Source: Ignavibacteria bacterium (lineage in GTDB: Bacteria; Bacteroidota; Ignavibacteria; Kapaibacteriales; UBA4661). Taken from it: a DNA stretch of 38,313 nt. This document shows positions 20,801 to 28,882 of the stretch, in pieces. Where the stretch lies: positions 1 through 38,313 of the forward strand of contig JAAFHM010000003.1 in assembly GCA_013298375.1 (NCBI GenBank). The letters run 5' to 3'. The translations under genes were made by a program, and so were the position numbers. Each line of letters begins with the position of its first letter. Position 1 is the stretch's first letter. The notes under the pieces are model-generated. The model searched no databases. It was not told where the DNA came from and was given only the letters and a program-made list of their open reading frames with translations.

Positions 20801-22987
20801 TTGTGCCTGTCTTACCGTCCCCCGCAACGCCTCCGTATTCTCATCCACAGCCAGCTTTGTTTCCTTGTACTTCGTTTTCAGTTCGTCTTGCTGTTTGATT
20901 GCCTCTTCGAGTTGCTTCTTTGCCGCCGCATCGTTGGGATTTGCGCGGAGTTTGGCTTGCGCATCGAAGATTGCTTTTTGGACGTTTCCTAAATCTTTAG
21001 CATAGCCCGCCAGCGCCGTTTTGTTCTGCTCTAACTGCGTCACTTGCGCCGCAAAACCGTCTTTCACTTTTGCAATCGCGGCAACATTGTCACCCGCCAG
21101 CAACTTCTTTTGCTCTGCGGCATATTCCTGTACTTTTTGGATATTGAGGTCATAGACCGTCACAAGATTCCCATTTTCATCGGCAATCTTTTTAATACCT
21201 TGCACCGCGCCCGGCACAGACCGCGCTATTGCTTCGGAGATATTTGCTTTGTCGGCGGCGCTGGTACTGGTGTCGCCCAGTTTTTTGATTTGGTCGTCCA
21301 GCAATGCCAGTTTGTCGGTCTCTATGGGGATTTGTCCAAGCCGTGCTAGTGCTGGCGCGGTTGCTCCGATGCGCTCTTGGATTTCTTTCGCTTGCGCGGC
21401 AATCGCGGCTGCTATTTTTGCGTCACTAGCTGCCTTTTCCGCCTCTTCTACCCCTTTCTTGAAATTCTTTGCAATATCAAAATCGCCTTCAAACACCCCT
21501 TGTATTGCCGCGCCAACACCAGAAAGTTTTGCGGCAATATTGTCAAATACTGAAGAAACAATAGCGCTCAAATCCGCAAATATTTTTCTTCCCAATTCTG
21601 TTTTCGTAAAGAATAATGCAAGAGCCAGCGTCACGGCGGCGAAACCCGCAATAATCAAACCAACAGGGCTGAGAATTGCCAGCCATGCTGCACTTGCCGA
21701 TGCCGCTATCCCCGCAAACGAGGCGCTACCGATTGCGCCGACCGCAGCAAGAACGCCGCTCACAATAGCGCCAGCGCTGGAAAGAAGAGCAAAACCATTA
21801 ACGACAAGAAAGATTGCCCCTCCAAGCACAGCCACTACCCCTGCGGCGATGCCAATTACTTTTAGCTGTTCGGCAAACGATGCGGCAAACTTTGTCACCG
21901 AAACAAACGCCCCGACGATACCGCCAATGCTGGAAGCAAGAGAGCCAATAACGGAAAAAACTATTTTCAAACCACTGCCAACGGACTTAAAGACCTCCAC
22001 GACCGATGACTTAATCGCCCCAAAGGTCTCGCTGCCAAAAAACGTGTTAATGCTGCCGGCAATGCTTTTCGCTATTTCAAAAACGGGTGCGCCAATGTCT
22101 CGGAATGCCTGACTGATGTTATCTGACAGTGTAGAAAGTTGCCCTTCAAACGAGTTTGAAAGCGCTTTCATACCGCCGCCAAATTTATCCCCCGCTAAAT
22201 CTAGCGTTGCCTTGAGTGCTTTGTCAAGCGGGGAGGTGAGCGAACCCGCCTTGTCAAACTCAATCCCCACGCCCTTTAACTGCTCTTTTGTAACAATCCC
22301 CAACTCCTGAAAACGAGATATAGCCTCACCCGTTGCACCAGACGAAAATTTCCCAATAAGCAAAGAAATCTCCTCGAAAGACTGCCCCGTCCCTGCGGCG
22401 ATGTCGCCAGCAATAGAGCGAAGTTGTTTGCTATCTCTGCCGGTCTTTTCGATTGCCTTTTGCCCCGTCAGACCGAATCCAAGCAAAACTTTTTCCGCTT
22501 TGACAATTTCCGGTAAATCAAAAGGAGTCTCCGCGCCAAATTTTGCCAACTCCTCCAGCGTGGCTTTTGCCTTCTGTGACGAACCTTGCAGCGTTGTAAG
22601 TTGAATCGTATATTTTTCAAATTCTGCGTTGCTATCAATCATCGCTTTTGCCACGCCCGCAAGACCACCTGCAAAAGACTGAACCGCACCTCCGAGCAGA
22701 ACACCCGCAGCTGTGCCGAGTGCGCTTTTCAGCACACCCGCACCTTCGGACGCACCTTTGAGAGCATTGCTCAAACCGCTTAATCCGCCCGAACCCCCTG
22801 AGTCAAGTTCTTTTTTTGCCGCACCAACAGACCGCAAGCCCGCCGCCGCTTCCTTCGCTCCATCGGCACGAATGGGAATAACAGCCGCCCGCGCCTGCCC
22901 GACAACCTGCGTAAGCGCTTGTCGAACCTGCGCGAGAGGCTGTAAAAACCCCTGTATGTCGAGCTTTATCGCGGCTGTGAGTGTCAT
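17867..22987 (-). CDS. Tape measure protein, 1706 aa
   Basis: The start is ATG at 22987 (MTLTAAIKLDIQGFL), overlapping the chaperone stop as ATGA; the track start at 23014 is too long. The N-terminal region about 110-240 (NAEFEKYTIQLTTLQGSSQKA, GAETPFDLPEIVKAEK) is the conserved tape-measure domain. Hydrophobic segments at about 370-460 (VIGIAAGVVAVLGGAIFLVV) and again near 1540-1580 may insert in the membrane during DNA entry. Long coiled coils lie between them. GGYTG and AGVVHGQEFV near the C-terminus are common in this family. At about 0.15 nm per residue the tail would be near 250 nm. Confidence 0.9.
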   Translation of the reverse strand: MTLTAAIKLDIQGFLQPLAQVRQALTQVVGQARAAVIPIRADGAKEAAAGLRSVGAAKKELDSGGSGGLSGLSNALKGASEGAGVLKSALGTAAGVLLGGAVQSFAGGLAGVAKAMIDSNAEFEKYTIQLTTLQGSSQKAKATLEELAKFGAETPFDLPEIVKAEKVLLGFGLTGQKAIEKTGRDSKQLRSIAGDIAAGTGQSFEEISLLIGKFSSGATGEAISRFQELGIVTKEQLKGVGIEFDKAGSLTSPLDKALKATLDLAGDKFGGGMKALSNSFEGQLSTLSDNISQAFRDIGAPVFEIAKSIAGSINTFFGSETFGAIKSSVVEVFKSVGSGLKIVFSVIGSLASSIGGIVGAFVSVTKFAASFAEQLKVIGIAAGVVAVLGGAIFLVVNGFALLSSAGAIVSGVLAAVGAIGSASFAGIAASASAAWLAILSPVGLIIAGFAAVTLALALFFTKTELGRKIFADLSAIVSSVFDNIAAKLSGVGAAIQGVFEGDFDIAKNFKKGVEEAEKAASDAKIAAAIAAQAKEIQERIGATAPALARLGQIPIETDKLALLDDQIKKLGDTSTSAADKANISEAIARSVPGAVQGIKKIADENGNLVTVYDLNIQKVQEYAAEQKKLLAGDNVAAIAKVKDGFAAQVTQLEQNKTALAGYAKDLGNVQKAIFDAQAKLRANPNDAAAKKQLEEAIKQQDELKTKYKETKLAVDENTEALRGTVRQAQAAGVAGKEEFTKLTEQVVKSKVAASELVNALTAPIVPKLDVSKLAEQWEQGLQGLKGAIGKNLSALGELGLNTVAVKARLGEVAKEVLKQEEILRSQSADKQSKDRAKIRKEELDREKIELELQLKAIATQQTDSAKAVADNSLEAAKRARAAKINEQQFEFGARKEADKAQALSALETEKVRRAEARKTIDNVRSLKIREIADEEFYQKSKIEIDKKYDALAKALTGRDLARKDEDIKRVEAEAAQKRRDAGLQFAKEDAEAKRKRDDDDTKKNLESLQKEIDLLIAQDIATITKRGEKRKDLLEKQQQKEVQDFIAGLPEYEAALKKLDFKVGADGLFDPNDINRQIKSLKETFKTALESSDSSLLGSTAINAFAVKIDEQKKKEKDAEIQQQNELELIRAKSLTDSTQREYALRLAQSRIARDAEIRAAGDNAAAIAQARLKYELDIIEATGNFRAAKAVSTSRAEFELRKAGLDRQLQEELAKVGDNEQRKLELIARIASQQAQAEAEQLAKENPLIRALFGVRETLYKDHYDTIEKAAEERRNASAGKEKEALKKEEDVLVAQLRNKEVSLEEYNKRVRALQLKAQGLELSGNGQAADVGAFLQNLGNLNIKGVLDNFYASLKANAKEVLSPVFKSIADDAKSRLKLFEDTLVRRNQLAQQLDANLLAQQTATGEALKALQNDYTAKKQEQVQIEESAAAQQQQLFANVALAAGASFGQMIADGQNFGKSLVKTLFGVLKSLIPIMVAQITGFSLASAESVATAGIAGVAKAALLTTALYAAIGLAESAVASALGGFRTGGYTGNKREGDVAGVVHGQEFVSTAATTRRERKYLEYIHTGKTSEQYFEEQYLPQRAGDIARQVRGMVQEVAQTVSVQLRNAQVVIAETVRMAAPLPEMRVIVAPMNNAGIIAAMQTNELREIKAHLAAIERLQRQSATVPKVSTQNINLKLQTDHDAMVKKVTEVQAREVIA

Positions 22988-23229
22988 AGTTCCTCGTTCC
23001 AATCCTGCACCCAATCGGGCAGGTCGTTGTTGTTGCGTGATTGCGCCGTATCCTCTGGCGTGTTTTCCTTGATTTTTGCGTCAGCGTAGGAAAGCAGCCA
23101 GTAGAGCGGCATATTCATTGCGTCTCTGTGTTTCGTAATATCGCCGCCTGTTACTAAACGGACGGTAAAAAAATGCGGGCTTGGCGGCTGGTCGTAAATT
23201 GGCACGAAGTCGCCTTGCGCCTCAGCCAT
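22984..23229 (-). CDS. Tail assembly chaperone, downstream (T) part made by -1 frameshift
   Basis: The frame is open from the TTTTTTC site at 23307-23313 to the stop at 22984. The sequence upstream of the annotated Met reads like protein (QELPQRFRYLFTDEV, KDDSWVG), so it is probably made as an extension of the 23250-23750 product. A separate start at 23229 with TAGGA is also possible. This G/GT arrangement before the tape measure is conserved in siphoviruses. The GT form recruits tail tube subunits to the tape measure. Confidence 0.75.
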   Translation of the reverse strand: MAEAQGDFVPIYDQPPSPHFFTVRLVTGGDITKHRDAMNMPLYWLLSYADAKIKENTPEDTAQSRNNNDLPDWVQDWNEEL

Positions 23230-23249
23230 TCCTACCCAGCTATCGTCTT

Positions 23250-23750
23250 TTACCTCATCAGTGAAAAGATAGCGAAAACGTTGTGGTAGCTCTTGCGAGC
23301 GAAAACGAAAAAATCAGGAAGGCAAGCAAGAAGCTGTTGATAGTCTTCGCTAAGAAGATTCCCAATAATCTGCATTCGTTCCGGCACATCCTTTTGGTTG
23401 AATATACGGTCATCCTCTGGCAGAAACAGAATTGCGAGCAGTTCGCGTAACACAGCTTTTTCGCCCAGCGCTGCATCTATTAGCATACCGATTGCATTGA
23501 GCATTTCTACTGAATCTTTGTCGGCATCTTCCTGAAGCCCAATCACGGTAGGCAAAATATGCTTCAGCAAAGAGAGTAGGCGTTCATCCTGAAGCCCTGT
23601 TAGCTCTGTTCTGAAGTTTACAATACGATATTTTCTTCCTGCTCTGTCAGTGAATCCAAGCGTAGTGTCCTGCTGCCATACTTCCTGTGGTGCGGGAGAT
23701 TGCTGTTGGTCTCTTTGTTGAGCCGTGAGTTTTTTTACTTCCTTTGCCAT
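23250..23750 (-). CDS. Tail assembly chaperone, upstream (G) part, 166 aa
   Basis: The track start at 23804 adds an unlikely leader; ATG at 23750 (MAKEVKKLTAQQRDQQQ) is preferred. The body is helical (ERLLSLLKHILPTVIGLQED; LLAILFLPEDDRIFN) with a C-terminal FFVFARKSYHN where the frameshift falls. Size, position between tail tube and tape measure, and the slippery site all support the chaperone role. It assembles on the tape measure during tail growth and is absent from the finished virion. Confidence 0.75.
   Translation of the reverse strand: MAKEVKKLTAQQRDQQQSPAPQEVWQQDTTLGFTDRAGRKYRIVNFRTELTGLQDERLLSLLKHILPTVIGLQEDADKDSVEMLNAIGMLIDAALGEKAVLRELLAILFLPEDDRIFNQKDVPERMQIIGNLLSEDYQQLLACLPDFFVFARKSYHNVFAIFSLMR
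23307..23313 (-). other. Slippery heptamer T TTT TTC for -1 frameshifting
   Basis: In the zero frame the codons are GAT TTT TTC GTT. A one-base slip gives TTT TTT, and the -1 frame is then open through to 22984. A -1 stop (TGA) lies just upstream, so entry must occur at or after this site. The sequence fits X-XXY-YYZ exactly. Confidence 0.7.
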
Positions 23751-23837
23751 CGTTGTCGTCCAAAAAATGTGTGAGAAAAATTGCCTCGCCCCGCCGCCTT
23801 GCAAAGCAAACGGGGCTGTGAGGCAAAGGGGTTTTGT

Positions 23838-24401
23838 TTAGTTCTCCGCAAATGCGTACAAGTCGCCGGGCGCAACCGTTACCGAAGCGGGACGGTCGGC
23901 GGCGGGAAGCGCCAGAAGCGGATTGCCGGGCGTATTGGTCGTGTCAATAGTAACAACGAGGTTTGCCGCACCGACATACGGGCTTGCCGCGAAGGAGAAC
24001 GGGAAATCCGAACCGTTGTTTTTCAGTTCAAACCCTTCCGAAACCTTGACATTCGGATATACATAGACACCCGTTTTGCCGTTGAGCGGCTTTTCGTTAT
24101 CAACCTTGATAACGCAATAGCTTTTCCCGCGATTCTTCACAAAGAAATCCAAAAGTTGGCTTGTGCGCGGACGGAATGCCGTACCTTTGAACGTGATTGC
24201 CCCCGAACCGCTTGAAAGCGTATAGGATACTCCGCTTTCGTCAACTTCTGTCGTGTCGGAACCGGTCGCGAAGCCGAAAGTGGATTCTTTGATTATTGGG
24301 AATTTCTTCACCGTTGCGACAACAAGTGCGCCTGTGGTGTCATTTATCTCAATAAACCAAGCGTAACTACTGCCAGTTTTGGTGGGATTTAGTCTATCCA
24401 T
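23838..24401 (-). CDS. Putative major tail tube protein, 187 aa
   Basis: A beta-rich soluble protein (ESTFGFATGSDTTEVDESGV; TFKGTAFRPRTSQLLDFF; YCVIKVDNEKPLNGK) between the neck proteins and the tail chaperones. This is the place and size of tail tube proteins in long-tailed phages. The stretch near residues 50-80 of alternating short strands fits the tube fold. The N-terminus (MDRLNPTKTGSSYAW) is polar without a signal. Assigned by order and character, not by a diagnostic motif. Confidence 0.65.
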   Translation of the reverse strand: MDRLNPTKTGSSYAWFIEINDTTGALVVATVKKFPIIKESTFGFATGSDTTEVDESGVSYTLSSGSGAITFKGTAFRPRTSQLLDFFVKNRGKSYCVIKVDNEKPLNGKTGVYVYPNVKVSEGFELKNNGSDFPFSFAASPYVGAANLVVTIDTTNTPGNPLLALPAADRPASVTVAPGDLYAFAEN

Positions 24402-24464
24402 GATTGTGTTCTCTTAGAGAGTAATGGTATAGTGAGTTGAAGCCCCTTTGCCTCAGCGCTCTAC

Positions 24465-24659
24465 CTATTGCGCTTCGCTGGTCGGCTTGGCTGGTGGTTT
24501 TTCTGTGTTGCTTGTTTTTTCAGCAACGATTTCCACAAAGCCCTGCTTTGCCAGCGTTTCCGCCAGATGTTTTTCGACGTTCTCCCTGAAACTGCCAGAC
24601 TTTACTTCGTCTGCGTTCCACGTAAAATCTTTTACTATTTTGACTTTTACAGTTTCCAT
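24465..24659 (-). CDS. Small late protein, 64 aa
   Basis: METVKVKIVKDFTWNADEV start; the body is short strands and a helix (FRENVEKHLAETLAKQGFVEI), with a Pro/Lys-rich tail (KPPAKPTSEAQ). It lies between the tail terminator-like gene and the tail tube, within the same transcript. No family is recognised. Small neck-region proteins are common here, so a minor structural or assembly role is likely. Confidence 0.55.
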   Translation of the reverse strand: METVKVKIVKDFTWNADEVKSGSFRENVEKHLAETLAKQGFVEIVAEKTSNTEKPPAKPTSEAQ

Positions 24660-24664
24660 GGTTC

Positions 24665-25141
24665 TTATGGTGAATTGTGTGAATACTCGATTACGCCTTT
24701 AAGTAGCAGATTCCCCTGCAATTCGTTGTCAAGCACGGAGGGAAAAATTTCCGTTATGTACACATTCCGAATGAGAAGTCTTGCACCATTGTCCAGCGTC
24801 GTATCGTCGTATTGAAAATTGTGAATTGCTGCGGTGAGAATTTCGCCAACACGCTCGGTCTCTTCTTCCAAAAGCGCATCGTCGCCCGTGTCGTGCGTAG
24901 GTACTGCTACGCCTGCGTAAACGCCGAAATACACCAAGCCGTTGAAGTCTTTGAGAAAGATTGTGTCGGATTCGTCGCGCTCATAATCAAACCCTTCTTC
25001 CATGATTTCCGCTTTTGCAAACGGACGCGGATAGTTTTTTTGCTGCGACATGACAAACGTTTTGCGCACGTGGATTCCTTCCGAAACCGTTGTGAGCAAG
25101 GCTTGATGCAGGATGTGTTGTAGATATTTGCGGCGTATCAT
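24665..25141 (-). CDS. Putative tail terminator / neck protein, 158 aa
   Basis: The N-terminal region is helical (YLQHILHQALLTTV). Then come alternating strands (ARLLIRNVYITEIFPSVLDNE; QGNLLLKGVIEYSHNS). It follows the head-closure-like gene and precedes the tail tube, the usual position of the terminator that caps the tail. The acidic middle contains EEETERVGEILTAAI. Assignment is by gene order and fold impression. Its start lies at the edge of a repeat copied from the end of the previous gene. Confidence 0.5.
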   Translation of the reverse strand: MIRRKYLQHILHQALLTTVSEGIHVRKTFVMSQQKNYPRPFAKAEIMEEGFDYERDESDTIFLKDFNGLVYFGVYAGVAVPTHDTGDDALLEEETERVGEILTAAIHNFQYDDTTLDNGARLLIRNVYITEIFPSVLDNELQGNLLLKGVIEYSHNSP

Positions 25142-25259
25142 GCAAATGTTTATTGATTATTGGTTTACTCAATGTGCCTATAAGCAACGCTTTACAGAGA
25201 GCAATGTAAAATGTTGTCTGCGCGTCAAGCAAATGTTTTCGGATTATTGATGTACTCAA
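25142..25259. repeat. Imperfect 31-bp direct repeat spanning a gene end and the next leader
   Basis: 25142-25172 and 25229-25259 match at 26 of 31 positions (GCAAATGTTT, ATTATTG and TACTCAA blocks in the same order). The second copy encodes the C-terminus EYINNPKTFA of the upstream gene. The first copy lies just before the ATG of the next gene. It looks like a local duplication that created the intergenic leader. Confidence 0.6.
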
Positions 25260-25812
25260 GCAGCCCTTCCGAAATATCCTTCAGCAAAAGCGGTAAGCCC
25301 TCGCGTCGGAATGCTTCCACACCCGGATTGAAAAACGGACGCGCCTTTACGGTAACGCCGCCTTTTTTCCGAACCGAAAGAGCCATGACTTTGAAAAACT
25401 CGTTTTTCGTTTGTGCATACTGCGCCCAAAACCACTTATCCATCTTGCCCTTGGAGGCAATAAAGCCGCCGCTTTCGTGGATAGCGGCATAAACAACCCG
25501 CGTTCCGTAGAGCAGCGCCACTTTGCCCTCGCTCACCTGAATTGTCGTGATATTATCAGGGGAGTTAGGACCAAGTGAGCGGAAAAGCCGCCCTCGCTGA
25601 ACGCGCAGTTGCTTTTCTTTGCTCCACGTGGTTTTTATCGCAGGGAAGGCTTTTATGCCGCTTTTTGGCTTGCCTTGCCGCCACGAATCGTCGGGCTTGC
25701 CGGATTGCATCTCCGCGCCGATATAGGCTTGCAGCCCATACGCGGCGCGTTGCAGCGCGTCTTTCAGCAAACCGTTAACGGCTGCCTGCGGTATGGCAAA
25801 AGGTGTTTCCAT
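25225..25812 (-). CDS. Virion morphogenesis / head-tail completion protein, 195 aa
   Basis: The pattern RVQRGRLFRSLG, then VALLYGTRVVYAAIHESGG, then KARPFFNPGVEAF matches the phage virion-morphogenesis and HK97 gp10-like family: a [TR]GRL-RSL motif, YG..V.YA..HE.GG, and a C-terminal ARPF. These proteins join heads to tails. The N-terminal 40 residues are helical. The start is four bases after the stop of the connector gene. Good family resemblance together with correct order. Confidence 0.7.
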   Translation of the reverse strand: METPFAIPQAAVNGLLKDALQRAAYGLQAYIGAEMQSGKPDDSWRQGKPKSGIKAFPAIKTTWSKEKQLRVQRGRLFRSLGPNSPDNITTIQVSEGKVALLYGTRVVYAAIHESGGFIASKGKMDKWFWAQYAQTKNEFFKVMALSVRKKGGVTVKARPFFNPGVEAFRREGLPLLLKDISEGLLEYINNPKTFA

Positions 25813-25815
25813 GGG

Positions 25816-26208
25816 TTATAGCGGATAGATTCGGAACTCTTGTAATTCTCGCCGCCAGCGCTTGTCCATAACCTCCGAATTTTCGTAGCTGGTTGTTGCG
25901 CTTGCGCCGCTCATTGTGTCTGCTACGCTCACAAGTCCTTGTCGTTCTTTTGTGCTGCGTATCGTTTGTGCGTAATACCATTGTAGCATTTGCAACGCTA
26001 CATGGCGAATTTTCGGGTTGTTGGCGATTTCTGCGAAGTCTGCATCTTCGGGACGGTTCGTCATTCTCCCGCCGCGTATCTCCTCCGTCACCGACGCGCA
26101 CAGCATGAAAACAAGATTGTCCTCACTCGTGGGCGCGGCGATGTTCGGAGGCGTGAGGGTAAGGAACTCCTTTCCCTCCGCAAGCGATAGGATTGGTATG
26201 AATGCCAT
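25816..26208 (-). CDS. Head-tail connector protein (gp6-like), 130 aa
   Basis: A helical protein with ALQMLQWYYAQTIRSTKERQG in the middle, which resembles connector (adaptor) proteins that bind under the portal and often carry a W-Y-rich helix at this point. The C-terminus is RWRRELQEFRIYPL. The start overlaps the previous stop (TAATG). It is second after the capsid gene and before the completion protein, the standard place for gp6-type adaptors. Confidence 0.6.
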   Translation of the reverse strand: MAFIPILSLAEGKEFLTLTPPNIAAPTSEDNLVFMLCASVTEEIRGGRMTNRPEDADFAEIANNPKIRHVALQMLQWYYAQTIRSTKERQGLVSVADTMSGASATTSYENSEVMDKRWRRELQEFRIYPL

Positions 26209-26462
26209 TACTTTTTAGCCTTTGTGCTGCCGACTTCCACAACCTTTGTTTCTTCGGACTGCTCCACAACCTTTGCTTGCACTCCATTCTTTTGAAGAAG
26301 CCCAAGGTTGACAGCTTTTTCAAGCGGGAAAAACCCGCCTTTCCAAACAAGCAAATGATGTACTTCCGGGTCTGTTTCGTCAACAGCTTTGGTTTCATCT
26401 CTGTTTACATGGATAGGCTCTAGGGCTCTCGCCTGCGCTGCGTCTATTTGTATGGCTTTCAT
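26208..26462 (-). CDS. Small protein after the capsid gene, 84 aa
   Basis: It starts one base after the capsid stop (TAACATG). The protein is polar, with HHLLVWKGGFFPLEKAVNLG in the middle and an acidic/lysine tail (KVVEQSEETKVVEVG). The central part resembles short head-region proteins with a W-x-G-x-F-PL motif, but no firm family is assigned. It may be a head decoration or assembly factor. It ends overlapping the connector start. Confidence 0.5.
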   Translation of the reverse strand: MKAIQIDAAQARALEPIHVNRDETKAVDETDPEVHHLLVWKGGFFPLEKAVNLGLLQKNGVQAKVVEQSEETKVVEVGSTKAKK

Positions 26463-26463
26463 G

Positions 26464-27675
26464 TTACAACCCCGTTACTTTGCAGAACGCCGTTGCACGG
26501 TAGATTTGCAGTGCCATGCGCTCGGTGATACGAATAGATTGCTGACCGGAAATAAACTGGTCGTTGATATAGCCAGCTTCAATGGTAATACCCGTGCGCC
26601 GTGCGATTTGCGAGAATAAACGGAAATCGCCAAGTAGCGCCGTATCAACGGGCAAAAGCGTTGAGGTGGTAACAGGAACGCCCCAAAGGCGCTGCCCGTC
26701 TGCACCCGTTACGGGATTGCCAACGATATACAAACCGTCCGCTGTTTTTTGACGCAAGACTTCGCCCCATTTCGAGGGGTGCATTACTATACCTGTTACC
26801 GTTGCCGCGTTACCAACAACGCCACCGTTAGTTTCGACTTGCTCAATGCCTTTGTGAACCGCATCTATAATAGTGTCTGCGCCTCGTGCGTGAACAAGAA
26901 TCGGAGGCAGCGTCATAAAGCCTTGAATCTGCGGCGAAGTACCGTTACCATTCAGCAAATAGAAATCTTCTCTTTGCTGCAACATCATAATTAAACGACT
27001 GTTGATAATGCTTTGAATCTGAGGCACGTCATCAAGTTGCGCGTTGGTTACGGGGATGAACGTCCCGATTTCCTCAATTTTGGTTGTGCGAGGAGTCCAG
27101 CGCAAGCCAGATTCTACAAGTGTACCGCCTTCAGCTACTGCCGCAGCCTGATTATCGTACGCGGTTTCTTCCATGTGCTCAATAAGTTGATTCGTCGTGC
27201 TGACTTGTGGGATAAGACTTGCAATAGATACCCTTTCTTGCGGCATATCCACAACTTTGTTTGTGCGCGGACTGCTTGGCAGCCATCCGTTAAGCGTCGT
27301 CAAAAGAGTTTTTACATCAACGCCTTCTAATTCAAACGATGCAAGCGTACCTTTTTTGCGGTTTTTGTAGCCTTCGTGCGATGTCACTCTATCACCCAGC
27401 GACTTAAACTCTTCCTGCGCCGGAGAACCGTTTTGCGCGGTGCTAGTTCCAGGCTCGTTGTTCGCCTTCATTCGCCGCTCGTTTTCGGTCTCAATCGAAA
27501 GCGCTATTGCCAAAGCGTCGTGTTTGCTTTGCAAATCGTTGACCTCAGCACTTTTTGCTTTGAGTTCATCCATCAAACCGCCTTCGCCGCCGCTTTCGCG
27601 GACTTTCGCCGCGAGTTCCGCAAGTTGCCCGCGCTTTACACGCAGTTCCTCGCCGGACTTCTGTAATTCTGTCAT
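26464..27675 (-). CDS. HK97-type major capsid protein, 403 aa
   Basis: The N-terminal 110 residues are a charged coiled coil (MTELQKSGEELRVKRGQLAEL, KSAEVNDLQSKHDAL), the delta/scaffold region removed by the prohead protease. The mature part has the HK97 pattern: VSIASLIPQVSTTNQLIEHM (E-loop side), VAEGGTLVESGLRWTP, IGTFIPVTNAQLDD, then REDFYLLNGNGTSPQIQGF, GVPVTTSTLLPVDTALLGDF and RITERMALQI. It follows the protease gene directly. AAAGGAC precedes the start. Confidence 0.92.
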   Translation of the reverse strand: MTELQKSGEELRVKRGQLAELAAKVRESGGEGGLMDELKAKSAEVNDLQSKHDALAIALSIETENERRMKANNEPGTSTAQNGSPAQEEFKSLGDRVTSHEGYKNRKKGTLASFELEGVDVKTLLTTLNGWLPSSPRTNKVVDMPQERVSIASLIPQVSTTNQLIEHMEETAYDNQAAAVAEGGTLVESGLRWTPRTTKIEEIGTFIPVTNAQLDDVPQIQSIINSRLIMMLQQREDFYLLNGNGTSPQIQGFMTLPPILVHARGADTIIDAVHKGIEQVETNGGVVGNAATVTGIVMHPSKWGEVLRQKTADGLYIVGNPVTGADGQRLWGVPVTTSTLLPVDTALLGDFRLFSQIARRTGITIEAGYINDQFISGQQSIRITERMALQIYRATAFCKVTGL

Positions 27676-27732
27676 GGTCTTGTCCTTTGAAAATGTGAAA
27701 TGAGCATAATGCTCACGTGAATTATGAATCGT

Positions 27733-28746
27733 TTACACACCCATTGCCAGCAACTCTGCTTCCAGAGCGGCTTTGCGGGCTTCGTCTTCGTTACTGTTTG
27801 GTTCTTGTGGAGGTTCGAGTTTTTTAGCGGTATTCGCGGCAATCTCTGCAAGGAAACTGTCCATGTCCAGACTAACGCCCTTCATTCTTTCCGACAATCC
27901 GGAGAAGAACGAAAAATTTGCATCCGACAAAACGCGCCCAGTCTTCATCTCTGCTGCTTTCTCGCTGGCAATGGCGATGGCGTTGGGGTCGGATAGGAAG
28001 CCTTCCAAAGTGTTCATAGAAATTGAGCTAAACTCCTTGAGCATCTCGCGGCAAAGGCTGAGTTTTGCAGCACTGTCGAATGCTTTATTAGCTAACGTTT
28101 CCCAAAATTTCCACTCTAACCGATACTGGAGATTCCTGAATCCCGCCATATACATTTCTGATTCGGCGCTATCGCCCAGTAACATTGCTTTTACCAGCGC
28201 TTGATTGATTTTTGCCGCGTCATTGTTTGCTTTCGGCTCGTCGCCGCTTTCGGGCTGCTCTTTGCCTTCGCCATCGGATTTTACACTGTCAATCGCGGCC
28301 AATTCGTTTGCCGGAACGTTCACGATGCTTGCTTCGTACAGCTTGATTTTATTGAGCTGCTTACCCTCTTTGGTTTGCGTAGCTTTTTCCACGCGATAGC
28401 CAATACTCATGCGATTACTTTTGCCCGCCGCCGATCGCTCTTGCATGATTTTCCGAACTTCCTGTGCCTTGGTGGTGCTGTGAAATTCGCACTCCACGAA
28501 CAGCCCCTTTTCATCCTCGAAAGCGTCCTTAACGAAAGCGATTGCTTCACCATTCCAATCGTGGTTAAGCGCGATAAAACCGTTGGTTTTGAACTGCTCC
28601 AGCGTGTCGGAAAATGCGCCCTTGACAACCGCCTCTTTTACGCTGTCGTAGTTCCCAAACGTGGAGGCATAGCCGCTAAAGCCGCCATTACCTGTATCCG
28701 CCATCTTGAACTCTGCTAGTTCCTGTGTTTTGATTTGTCTGCTCAT
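27733..28746 (-). CDS. HK97-type prohead protease (S78), 337 aa
   Basis: Herpes-assemblin-like serine protease. GGFSGYASTFGNYD and VVKGAFSDTL lead to FIALNHDW (His62), then ECEFHSTTKAQEV and NRMSIGYR (Ser114). These are the catalytic His and Ser of the family. The C-terminal 170 residues are a long helical and acidic extension (KSDGEGKEQPESGDE onward) beyond the usual protease length, perhaps a scaffold domain. It cleaves the capsid delta domain and itself during head maturation. Confidence 0.9.
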   Translation of the reverse strand: MSRQIKTQELAEFKMADTGNGGFSGYASTFGNYDSVKEAVVKGAFSDTLEQFKTNGFIALNHDWNGEAIAFVKDAFEDEKGLFVECEFHSTTKAQEVRKIMQERSAAGKSNRMSIGYRVEKATQTKEGKQLNKIKLYEASIVNVPANELAAIDSVKSDGEGKEQPESGDEPKANNDAAKINQALVKAMLLGDSAESEMYMAGFRNLQYRLEWKFWETLANKAFDSAAKLSLCREMLKEFSSISMNTLEGFLSDPNAIAIASEKAAEMKTGRVLSDANFSFFSGLSERMKGVSLDMDSFLAEIAANTAKKLEPPQEPNSNEDEARKAALEAELLAMGV

Positions 28747-28767
28747 AGTCCTATCCTGAAAATGAAA

Positions 28768-28810
28768 AACGCCGTAACAATCCCCGTTTTCAGGGAATCG
28801 TTACGGCGTT
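28768..28810 (-). terminator. Hairpin and T-run upstream of the protease gene
   Basis: AACGCCGTAAC/GTTACGGCGTT is a perfect 11-bp outer stem with further partial pairing inside. On the minus strand it is followed by TTTTT. It lies 22 bases before the protease start, so it can end or attenuate transcription of the accessory cassette before the capsid operon. Confidence 0.7.
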
Positions 28811-28882
28811 GAAAAATATTTCGGTGCCGAGTTAGTGTGCCGTTGCTTGCGCGGTGGCTATGTTTTGCTGCGTAACAGCGTG

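Noticed and set aside
17937-23072. Many plus-strand ORFs across the tape measure region, several over 80 aa
   Set aside because: They are antisense shadows of the 1706-aa tape measure and neighbouring genes, with no start context or domain.
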